Positions 46,544-53,514 of a stretch of DNA of 61,642 nucleotides are shown here, in pieces. The notes beneath the pieces were generated by a model. That model was not told the origin of the DNA, did no database searches, and saw nothing but the letters and a program-made list of their open reading frames with translations. This DNA is from Gemmatimonadaceae bacterium (lineage in GTDB: Bacteria > Gemmatimonadota > Gemmatimonadetes > Gemmatimonadales > Gemmatimonadaceae). The position numbers and the translations under genes are program-made. The number at the start of each line of letters is the position of its first letter. The first letter of the stretch is position 1. The stretch is taken from NCBI GenBank assembly GCA_014379205.1, contig JACMME010000092.1, forward strand, positions 1 to 61,642, read 5' to 3'.

Positions 46544-48159
46544 GTCGTCACGCTACGCACAAGGTCCAGGTTGTTCCGGATCAGGTCGTTCGCCGGCTCC
46601 AGCGCGAGGGCCCGTTCCCAGAAAGAAATGGCTTGCTCGCGGTCCTGCTTCTTGTACCGGATGTTACCGAGCTTGAAGTACAGATCGGCGCCCAGATTTT
46701 CATCCAGCTTTGCGGCACGCTCGTATGCGTCCGTTGCTTCGTCATACCGTCCCGCGCGGTAAAGACAGTCCCCGAGATTCTTGTGCAGCTGAGGCAGCGT
46801 GCTGTCCTCTCGAAGCCCTGACTCGGCGGCCTGTACGGCGGCCCGCGAATCGCCCCGGCGCTCCTGAATGGTTGCGTGGGTGTTGTGCAGTACCGCGGCA
46901 TGAGGATGCGCCGCGAGCCCTTCGCCGCAGAGAGCGACAGCCCGGTTGAGGTCGCCCATCATCGCGGCGGCCAGCGCGGAATAGTGAAACCAGGCCGCCG
47001 ACGGAGCTCGCTTGCCGAAATGCGGCCGCGCGCTCGACAGCGTCGCATCAGCGAGAGCTGCATCTCCCCGCTTGAGCTGAACCACACCACGAGAGGTTCG
47101 CACCTGCGCATCGTCGGCCGCTCCGCTGGCGACGGCGCCGCCAAGCGCGGCCAGCGCATCGTCCAGCTGACCGAGCCGCTCCAACGCATACGCAAGATTA
47201 TGAAAGACAGCCGGCTTGGCTGCGGGGTTGGTGGACAATTCCCTGAAAAGTGCAGCTGCGCCACTCCAATCACGCCCTCGCATTGCGACCAGGCCTATGT
47301 AGAACCGCGCGTGTGCGTCATGCGGGCGAAGCTCGCACACACGTTTCAGCTCCCGCATTGCTTCCTCCAGCATTCCGGTCTTGTAGAAGGCTACGCCGAG
47401 GTTGCGATGCTCTTCAACGCGAGCGCTGCTGGCCGTTTCCTGCACGATCCTGGACTGCCCCACCCGTTCCAGAAATCCGGCTGTGGCCAGTCCGTACAGC
47501 GCCTTCCCGACGTCGAACTCGCCCAAACCGGACTCGTCGATCAGCGCGGTCACATCGCGTTTGCCATCTATGAGACGCGCGAGCCGCTCCTGCTCAGGAG
47601 TAAGAACGACTTCGCTGGATTTCAGGCGTCCCCGATCCACAGCGAAAATGATGTCGAAACTGGGGACTTTTTTCTCGATCAGGCTCCATTCATCCACCCG
47701 CCGCGCACCCTCGAGGAGGAGCGACTCCGGATTGATGGAGACAACACTCTCGCGATCGTCGGGGAGCACGCCTGCATCGAAGCTGAACGTCCCCTGGGTC
47801 CACGTGAAGAGATAGAAGACCGCCTCTTCGATCTGGACATGGATGTACTGCTTCAGATCCTCTGAGGAGAGCAGCTCCCGCTCGACCAGCACCTGTCCCA
47901 ATCGCTTGTTGTGCTTACCCTGCGCGGCGACCGCTCCCTGCAATGCCTCGGAGCTGACGACCCCGTTCTTGACGAGAATCTCGCCCAGCCTGTCGCGCCT
48001 GTTGACTATGGTCGCGTAAGTGATGCGGCCCTTGTCGAAGTAGATGTATCCGAAGCTGCTCCGGTCCGTAACGCTCAGGCAGCCTGTCTTTTTGCCCAGC
48101 GCCAGAAGTTGAAGCACGTCCGGAAGGCTGGCTTCCCTGAGACTGCCGCGAATGGCCAT
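46540..48159 (-). CDS. DUF4388-TPR protein
   Basis: 539 residues. The N-terminal about 230 residues resemble the DUF4388/PATAN domain (GSLREASLPDVLQLLALGKK, TGCLSVTDRSS, YIYFDKGRITYAT, RLGEILVKNGVVSSE) seen in signalling proteins of myxobacteria, cyanobacteria and others. The remaining 300 residues are TPR units (for example NLGVAFYKTGMLEEAMRELK, NLAYALERLGQLDDALAALG). It shares a base with the preceding stop (TAATG) and 4 bases with cheR. A relative (52372-53514) is also in this cluster. Confidence 0.85.
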   Translation of the reverse strand: MAIRGSLREASLPDVLQLLALGKKTGCLSVTDRSSFGYIYFDKGRITYATIVNRRDRLGEILVKNGVVSSEALQGAVAAQGKHNKRLGQVLVERELLSSEDLKQYIHVQIEEAVFYLFTWTQGTFSFDAGVLPDDRESVVSINPESLLLEGARRVDEWSLIEKKVPSFDIIFAVDRGRLKSSEVVLTPEQERLARLIDGKRDVTALIDESGLGEFDVGKALYGLATAGFLERVGQSRIVQETASSARVEEHRNLGVAFYKTGMLEEAMRELKRVCELRPHDAHARFYIGLVAMRGRDWSGAAALFRELSTNPAAKPAVFHNLAYALERLGQLDDALAALGGAVASGAADDAQVRTSRGVVQLKRGDAALADATLSSARPHFGKRAPSAAWFHYSALAAAMMGDLNRAVALCGEGLAAHPHAAVLHNTHATIQERRGDSRAAVQAAESGLREDSTLPQLHKNLGDCLYRAGRYDEATDAYERAAKLDENLGADLYFKLGNIRYKKQDREQAISFWERALALEPANDLIRNNLDLVRSVTT

Positions 48160-50108
48160 TATCGCAGTTCCTCGATCAGCCGCCCGCCCACGTCCGGCCA
48201 GTCCCAGATCGTCTTGTCAGCTGGCAGGAAGAAGCTGCCGTCCTCCAACGCAATTACCTGAACACGCGACGTTACGACTCTTTGCGTGGGACGTTGTGTA
48301 TCCACGCCGTCACGCGTTTTCCCGAAGATGCTCTGAGCGGTAGCGACTGTGAGCTCCCGCACTCCGCCTGCCAGCTGTACGAGCTGTTTGGCGGCTTCAG
48401 CGATCTCGGTTGCAGTCGCAGGAGTGCGTCCGGCCAGGAATGTCACAAGATCGACGCTCGGCTCCTGGCCGAGCGCGCTGAGAGCGCGCGCGTACAACCG
48501 CTCCCTCAGTTCCTGGTCGGGTCTCTCGATCTCAACCACCAGGCCACCCTCAAACCTGGAGCGAAGTCTGTCTCCCACGCCATCCAGTGCGCGAGGTACC
48601 CGGTCGCTCACGAGCACGATCTGTTTTCCCTCGGTGAAGAGAGCATTGAAGAGATGGAAGAACTCTTCCTGCGTACCGCTCTTGCCGGCCAGGTTCTGCA
48701 CGTCGTCGAGGACCAGAACGTCCAGAGATCTGTAGCGCGACCGCCAGCGCTCGATCGCGCCCTCCTGCAGCGCCGTTATGAGCTCCTGCGAGAAAGCGTC
48801 GGCCCCCAGCACTGCAATGCTGTGTGCGCCTCCACTCGAAGCGAGGATCTCGCTTGCGATGCTGTGTCCAAGGTGCGACTTGCCCGTACCCGCCGAGCCG
48901 TGGATGTACAGGGGGTTGTACCGCCGTCCGGGCTCCCGCACTACAGCGTCCGCTGCTTTGACGGCGAACTGATTGGAAGAGCCGGTCTCGAAAGTGTCGC
49001 GAGAGAATTTTCCTGCCGGCTGTTGCGCCACTCTGGGGACGCCCGGGGCAGCTGCGGAGATGGCTTCCGCTTCAGCGAGCCTCTCGGGATCCCGAAATGC
49101 CGCCGAGCCCGCAACGGCCGGATCGGAGGCGGCATTGCGTTCCAGTGTCTGTAACCGCGCCACAGAGGCAGTAAAGGCCTGTAGCAGCGCATCCACGTCC
49201 GGAACGTCCTGTCCTGACAGCGCTCGCTCGAGTGAGGCAGTCCGATAGCCTCGCGCGTTCCAGGTCGCCACTGCCTCGCTCAGCCTCGCGCGCCACGACT
49301 CGATGTGCTGCGCCACCGCGACTGTGATGTCTGAGAGAAAATTGCCAAACTCGTTGGAAACGGCCGGCACCGAGGGCTCCGGCACCGGATCCGCGCCAAG
49401 CAGCTCGCCGACATTGCGCGCCGTTACGGATATTTCTCCGAGCCGCTGGAAAGCGACAAGGCGGGTGAGCGCCCCTTGAAGCTCCCGTACGTTCCCGTGA
49501 CCCAGTCGTGCAACAGCTTCGATCACGCCGGACTCGAACCGCGCATTGCGCTCTTCGCACTTGCGCTGGAGGATCGCGACGCGAGTCTCGTAATCCGGCA
49601 TGTCGAGGTCAACAATGAGCCCACCCGAGAGCCGCGTGAGAAGCCGCTGGTCCAGATCAGAGATCTCGTTGGGCGCCCTGTCGCTCGCCAGTATGATCTG
49701 GCAACCGCCGCGATGCAGAAAGTTGAACAACCTGAGCATCTCGCTCTGGGTTTCCCGTCTTCCGGCAAGAAATTGCACATCGTCGAGAATCAGCAAGTCG
49801 ACTTCGTGATATCGCGCTTTGAAGGCGTCCATCTGTGCACTCGCGACGGCAGCGTGCAGCTCGTCGACCCATTCGTCGAGCGGCACGTACCGGACACGCA
49901 GTCCAGGGTGAAGCTGAACCGCGAGCTGCCCGACCGCGACGAGAAGGTGCGTTTTTCCGAGTCCGGAAGCCCCGTACACGAAAAGGGGGTTGTAGGACGA
50001 GCCGGGCGCTTGTGCAACAGCCCGCGATGCCGCTACCGCAAGCCGATTGGTCGCCCCGACCACGAAAGTCTCGAAGCGATAGCGCGGATCCGATTCAATG
50101 TGAGACAT
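48159..50108 (-). CDS. Protein with two tandem DnaA-type AAA+ domains
   Basis: 649 residues from the ATG at 50108 (3 bases after the mglA stop at 50110). AAA+ 1 (about 12-235): Walker A YGASGLGKTHLL (46-53), Walker B LLILDDVQFLAGR (105-110), sensor 1 LASDRAPNEI, Arg-finger region LLTRLSGGL, sensor 2 HGNVRELQGALTRLV. A helical linker (about 250-365) follows. AAA+ 2 (about 370-590): Walker A HGSAGTGKSHLG (404-411), Walker B VLVLDDVQNLAGK (464-469), sensor 1 VSDRVPRAL, RSRFEGGLV, but no NVRELEG sensor 2. A C-terminal tail ends WPDVGGRLIEELR. It lacks DnaA domain I and the DNA-binding domain IV, so it is unlikely to be the replication initiator. DnaA/Hda/CdvB-like roles are open. Confidence 0.9.
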   Translation of the reverse strand: MSHIESDPRYRFETFVVGATNRLAVAASRAVAQAPGSSYNPLFVYGASGLGKTHLLVAVGQLAVQLHPGLRVRYVPLDEWVDELHAAVASAQMDAFKARYHEVDLLILDDVQFLAGRRETQSEMLRLFNFLHRGGCQIILASDRAPNEISDLDQRLLTRLSGGLIVDLDMPDYETRVAILQRKCEERNARFESGVIEAVARLGHGNVRELQGALTRLVAFQRLGEISVTARNVGELLGADPVPEPSVPAVSNEFGNFLSDITVAVAQHIESWRARLSEAVATWNARGYRTASLERALSGQDVPDVDALLQAFTASVARLQTLERNAASDPAVAGSAAFRDPERLAEAEAISAAAPGVPRVAQQPAGKFSRDTFETGSSNQFAVKAADAVVREPGRRYNPLYIHGSAGTGKSHLGHSIASEILASSGGAHSIAVLGADAFSQELITALQEGAIERWRSRYRSLDVLVLDDVQNLAGKSGTQEEFFHLFNALFTEGKQIVLVSDRVPRALDGVGDRLRSRFEGGLVVEIERPDQELRERLYARALSALGQEPSVDLVTFLAGRTPATATEIAEAAKQLVQLAGGVRELTVATAQSIFGKTRDGVDTQRPTQRVVTSRVQVIALEDGSFFLPADKTIWDWPDVGGRLIEELR

Positions 50109-50109
50109 G

Positions 50110-50718
50110 CTACTTGCTGCCTGCCATCGCGGGCGCGCTGAGCTTGCGCAGCACGATCTCGGAGATACCGCGCAGCGTCTCGAAAACACCCGCACCGTGC
50201 ACCGCGTCTGCGGAATACGACGGGATGCCACGAAAGTTCAGGGCGTCCTCGAGCTCGGGCACGCGCAATGTCATGTCGGCGGGGAGGTCGCGCTTGTTGT
50301 ACTGGATTACCAGCGGCAAAGTGCGAACATCCACTCCCTGCTCGGAGAGATTCGCGTGAAGATCCTGCATGCTCTCGATGTTCTCGCCAAGCTGTCGCGC
50401 CTGGCTGTCCGCAACGAAAACGAGACCGTCGGCGCCCTGCAGCACGAGCTTGCGGGTGGTCTGGTAGTACACCTGGCCCGGCACCGTGTAGAGCTGAAGC
50501 CGCGTTGTAAAGCCGGAGATCATGCCGAGATCTAGAGGAAGAAAGTCGAAAAAAAGCGTGCGGTCTGTCTGCGTAGCCAGCGATACCATCTTCCCTTTGC
50601 GATCCTCCGGCACCTGCTCGTAGATGTGATGCAGGTTGGTCGTCTTGCCCGAACGGCCCGGGCCATAGTAGACGATCTTGCAGGTAATCTCGCGCGTAGC
50701 GTAGTTGACGAGTGACAC
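50110..50718 (-). CDS. mglA: MglA-family small GTPase
   Basis: 202 residues. GTPase motifs: P-loop YYGPGRSGKTTNLHHIY (GxxxxGKT), TVPGQVYYQTTRKLVL (MglA-type G3), QYNKRDLP (G4, NKxD) and PSYSADAVHGAGVFETLR (G5). In Myxococcus and Thermus MglA controls polarity and gliding, switching with MglB roadblock proteins. The start is GTG at 50718. Roadblock-type genes lie directly upstream, supporting an MglA/MglB-like switch. Chemosensory genes surround it. Confidence 0.93.
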   Translation of the reverse strand: MSLVNYATREITCKIVYYGPGRSGKTTNLHHIYEQVPEDRKGKMVSLATQTDRTLFFDFLPLDLGMISGFTTRLQLYTVPGQVYYQTTRKLVLQGADGLVFVADSQARQLGENIESMQDLHANLSEQGVDVRTLPLVIQYNKRDLPADMTLRVPELEDALNFRGIPSYSADAVHGAGVFETLRGISEIVLRKLSAPAMAGSK

Positions 50719-50731
50719 GGCCTGTCGCTCG

Positions 50732-51226
50732 CTAGACGGGAGTCAGGTCGCGCGGACGCGCTCGCCCGAACAACACGGCCATGCTCCGGTCGAGCTCCCG
50801 CTCGAAGTCGGCGGCCAGAACAGGGCCGGCCTTCTCTGCCTGGGGTGCCGCTGCCGCAAGCGCCTGGCGGAACTCCTGAAAGTACAAGCGCACCAGCCCG
50901 AGGGATGTCTCCCGACCGAACGCGGTAATGAGTACGCACGCGCCGCGTACCGTTACGGCCTCGGCCAGAAAAACCTGACGCTCGAGTCCGGCGTGGTATA
51001 GCTCCTGAAACGGACGCGCTTCGAGCTCGCGGCCAAGCGCACCCGCCGAGGCGTTGATCGCGGCGGCCAGTGCGCACGCCGACATCACATCAACGGCACG
51101 CGTGAATCCATGCTGTCCCATGACCTGGCCGCTTGGATGCACCAATAGCGCGAAGACGACACGTGCGTCGTCAACGAAGCGCCGTAGTGGCTCCTCGACC
51201 CAGGCTTCAGCGACCGTTACAGTCAC
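50732..51226 (-). CDS. Roadblock/LC7-like protein
   Basis: 164 residues. The centre resembles a roadblock fold: RVVFALLVHPSGQVMGQHGF, then DVMSACALAAAINASAGALG, then LERQVFLAEAVTVRGACVLITAF. A helical C-terminal extension (VRLYFQEFRQALAAAAPQAE) follows. It could be the MglB-like partner, but the match is weak at the residue level. It is 14 bases upstream of mglA and overlaps the next LC7 gene by 4 bases. Confidence 0.65.
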   Translation of the reverse strand: MTVTVAEAWVEEPLRRFVDDARVVFALLVHPSGQVMGQHGFTRAVDVMSACALAAAINASAGALGRELEARPFQELYHAGLERQVFLAEAVTVRGACVLITAFGRETSLGLVRLYFQEFRQALAAAAPQAEKAGPVLAADFERELDRSMAVLFGRARPRDLTPV

Positions 51227-51567
51227 GCCAGACTTTCCCGCGATTTCAGCATGTCCACCCGCAACTGTCCAACGTTCACCGACACATCAGCAATGACAAC
51301 AAGCACGAGGTCGCCCCAACCAATCGCGAAGACATGACCGCGCTCGGCTTCCAGCCGGAGAAATCCGACCTCACCCATCCCGGCAGCGCGCGCAGACTGC
51401 ACGGCCCCGCCGTACAGCGATGCCGCCAGCGCTGCAACCGTATTTGAGTTGACACCCTGGCGTACGACGGCCTCGACCACGATGCCGTCGTGAGCATCAG
51501 CGACCACGCATCCAACCACGCCACGCCGCCGCGATAAAGGCGTCAATAGCGAAAAAAGCGTGTTCAC
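51223..51567 (-). CDS. Roadblock/LC7 domain protein (MglB-like)
   Basis: 114 residues from the GTG at 51567, overlapping the TPR-roadblock gene by 4 bases (GTGA). The whole protein is the domain: VVGCVVADAHDGIVVEAVV, ASLYGGAVQSARAAGM, GEVGFLRLEAERGHVFAIGW and LVLVVIADVSVNVGQLRVDM. Size and fold match MglB-type proteins that act as GAPs for MglA. The longer frame to 51606 is only the overlap with the neighbour. Confidence 0.8.
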   Translation of the reverse strand: MNTLFSLLTPLSRRRGVVGCVVADAHDGIVVEAVVRQGVNSNTVAALAASLYGGAVQSARAAGMGEVGFLRLEAERGHVFAIGWGDLVLVVIADVSVNVGQLRVDMLKSRESLA

Positions 51568-52379
51568 GCTGCTCCCGTCAGCCAGCTTCTGGAGCGCGCC
51601 GCGCAACTCTCGAGCACGCGCCGAACGAAACCCTGCGGCATTGCCGGATCAGCGGCCACCATGACCAGTGCGCCGTTTGCGACTGGCGCCATCGCGACGG
51701 TAGCAGCCTCGGCTTCAAATGAGATCGAAGTCCACGCACCGAGAGGCAGGTGACGCATGGCGCGCTCGGCCTCTTCCCTGACCCCGCTCAGTGCAGCTCC
51801 GATCTCCTCCGCGACCTCGTGCCCCTCGGCAGAGATGTACGCGCCGGCCAGTACGAGACCGGAAGAGTCGATCAGCAAGGCGGTCTGGTCCCCGTCGGCG
51901 AGGATATCGGCGAACAACCGACGCGCGTCGTTCCGCGATGGCGCTGCAGACTCCGGTTGCGGCTGCTGAACCTCCGGCCTCAGCATGCGCTCCACGCTGG
52001 CAAGCGCATGTGAGATCGACGCATCGCCCTCGCCGCTTGCCGCTGCTTCGCGCAAGTACTGCTCCGATTCGGAGAACCGTCCTTGTTTATAGAGCACGAA
52101 GCCCATTCCCTTGCGGGCACCATAATGTCCAGGATCGAGCCGGAGAACCATGTCCCACTCGTCCAATGCCCGCTGCAGCTCGCCGCGGTCCGCGCAGATT
52201 CGCGCGAGCAGATCGTGCGCTTCCGCGCTGTAAGCATGACGCTCCAGCCCACGCAACGAAACGCGTAGCGCGACGTCCAACTGCCCGCTTGTACGCAGGG
52301 TTTCGCCAAGCTGCAGAAATACGAGGCTGGAGGGATCCCGGGCTAGTTCGTCGCTCAAATGGCGAATCTGGTCAGACAT
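51564..52379 (-). CDS. TPR-roadblock fusion protein
   Basis: 271 residues. The N-terminal about 130 residues hold three to four TPRs (VFLQLGETLRTSGQLDVALR, LLARICADRGELQRALDEWD, GMGFVLYKQGRFSESEQYLR). A variable Pro/Gln linker leads to a C-terminal roadblock-like domain (QTALLIDSSGLVLAGAYI, VAEEIGAALSGVREEAERAM, ATVAMAPVANGALVMVAAD). It probably ties the roadblock system to the large TPR proteins encoded beside it. Overlaps the DUF4388 gene by 8 bases. Confidence 0.78.
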   Translation of the reverse strand: MSDQIRHLSDELARDPSSLVFLQLGETLRTSGQLDVALRVSLRGLERHAYSAEAHDLLARICADRGELQRALDEWDMVLRLDPGHYGARKGMGFVLYKQGRFSESEQYLREAAASGEGDASISHALASVERMLRPEVQQPQPESAAPSRNDARRLFADILADGDQTALLIDSSGLVLAGAYISAEGHEVAEEIGAALSGVREEAERAMRHLPLGAWTSISFEAEAATVAMAPVANGALVMVAADPAMPQGFVRRVLESCAARSRSWLTGAA

Positions 52380-53514
52380 ATCCGCGCTCCCGGAGTGCGC
52401 TGCCTAGGCGCGCGGCCGCCTCCATGTCCGCAGTGACTAAAGCTGCGTCCGCAGCTGGAGTCATGCGCACGTACCGCGCCCAGGCGGCGACGGCTCCGGC
52501 GAACTCCCCCCGCCGCGCCGCGGAGTAACCCATCTCCAGATGAATATCGGGATTCAGGGCGTCCAGCTGCACAGCACGCCTCAATTCCTCCGCGGCATCG
52601 GCATGACGGCCCACGCGCGTGAGCGCCACGGCCAGAACGAACCGCCCGTCCCCCGACTCGGGATTGCCGGCTACGCCCTGGCGGGCAGCCTCCAGCGCGC
52701 GCTCCGGCTTGCCATCCGCCAGCGCCGCACGCGCGCGGCTGAAATGTGAAGCAGCGTCATCCGATTCAATGGGTGCCTGAGTACCGCGGACAGCCACGTG
52801 CACCTCAGCGATTCCGGTGCAGACAAGACCATAGACGACCTTGGCGACATCGAATTCGCTGCGTGCCAGATGCGTGGCGATTCCGCGAATGTCTCTGGCG
52901 CCATCTATCTCCGCGAGCACTTCCCACTCTGCAGGGAGTAAATCGAGGTGCGAAGCGTGATCCTCACTGGCGAACGCGAGGGCAGGCACGACTCCGGCAT
53001 CCGGCACGGTGCGCTCTATGCGAGCCCACTCGTCGATGCGCCTGGCACCCTCCATGAGCAGCGATTCCGTCGCGATGCGGACGTTCGCCTCGGCGGGCGC
53101 ATCTTCGACGTTGCGCTCCTCGAAGGAAAAGTATCCTTCCGTCCAGGACATGAGCTCGAAAATGATTTCCTCAACCTGAAAACGAACCTGTCGCTCGAGC
53201 TCCCGGCGTGTGATCACACCCTGCTCGCACAGCACTTCACCGATCGCACGCGCTCTGGCCTCGTGCCTCTGCACCGCCAGTGCGCGATCAAGGTCCCCCT
53301 GGGTCACTCTGCCGGCGCGAAGCAGGAGCTCTCCAAGTGGCCGAGGGTTACTCCGGACAGTCGCGAAGATGACGGCCCCGCGATCGAAGTAGACGTGACC
53401 CTGATTGTCACGAAGCGCCGAGGTTACCGTGAGCGCGCCCGTCTTGCGGCTCAGATCGAGAAGCTGGAAGACGTCGTGAATGCCGAGCTCGCGAAGCGGT
53501 CCTTCAATCGGCAT
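52372..53514 (-). CDS. DUF4388 protein with TPR C-terminus
   Basis: 380 residues. DUF4388-like N-terminal 230 residues (IEGPLRELGIHDVFQLLDLS, KTGALTVTSALRD, YFDRGAVIFATV, PLGELLLRAGRVTQGDLDRA). Then shorter TPRs (HFSRARAALADGKPERALEA, FVLAVALTRVGRHADAAEEL, EMGYSAARRGEFAGAVAAW). Same layout as the 46540-48159 gene but with fewer repeats. Both ends overlap neighbours (11 bases with the giant TPR gene). Confidence 0.85.
   Translation of the reverse strand: MPIEGPLRELGIHDVFQLLDLSRKTGALTVTSALRDNQGHVYFDRGAVIFATVRSNPRPLGELLLRAGRVTQGDLDRALAVQRHEARARAIGEVLCEQGVITRRELERQVRFQVEEIIFELMSWTEGYFSFEERNVEDAPAEANVRIATESLLMEGARRIDEWARIERTVPDAGVVPALAFASEDHASHLDLLPAEWEVLAEIDGARDIRGIATHLARSEFDVAKVVYGLVCTGIAEVHVAVRGTQAPIESDDAASHFSRARAALADGKPERALEAARQGVAGNPESGDGRFVLAVALTRVGRHADAAEELRRAVQLDALNPDIHLEMGYSAARRGEFAGAVAAWARYVRMTPAADAALVTADMEAAARLGSALRERGYV

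Noticed and set aside
48159-50108. Tandem AAA+ gene taken as the replication initiator dnaA
   Set aside because: It lacks the DnaA DNA-binding domain and N-terminal domain, and there is no dnaN, gyrase or origin-like DnaA box cluster beside it.
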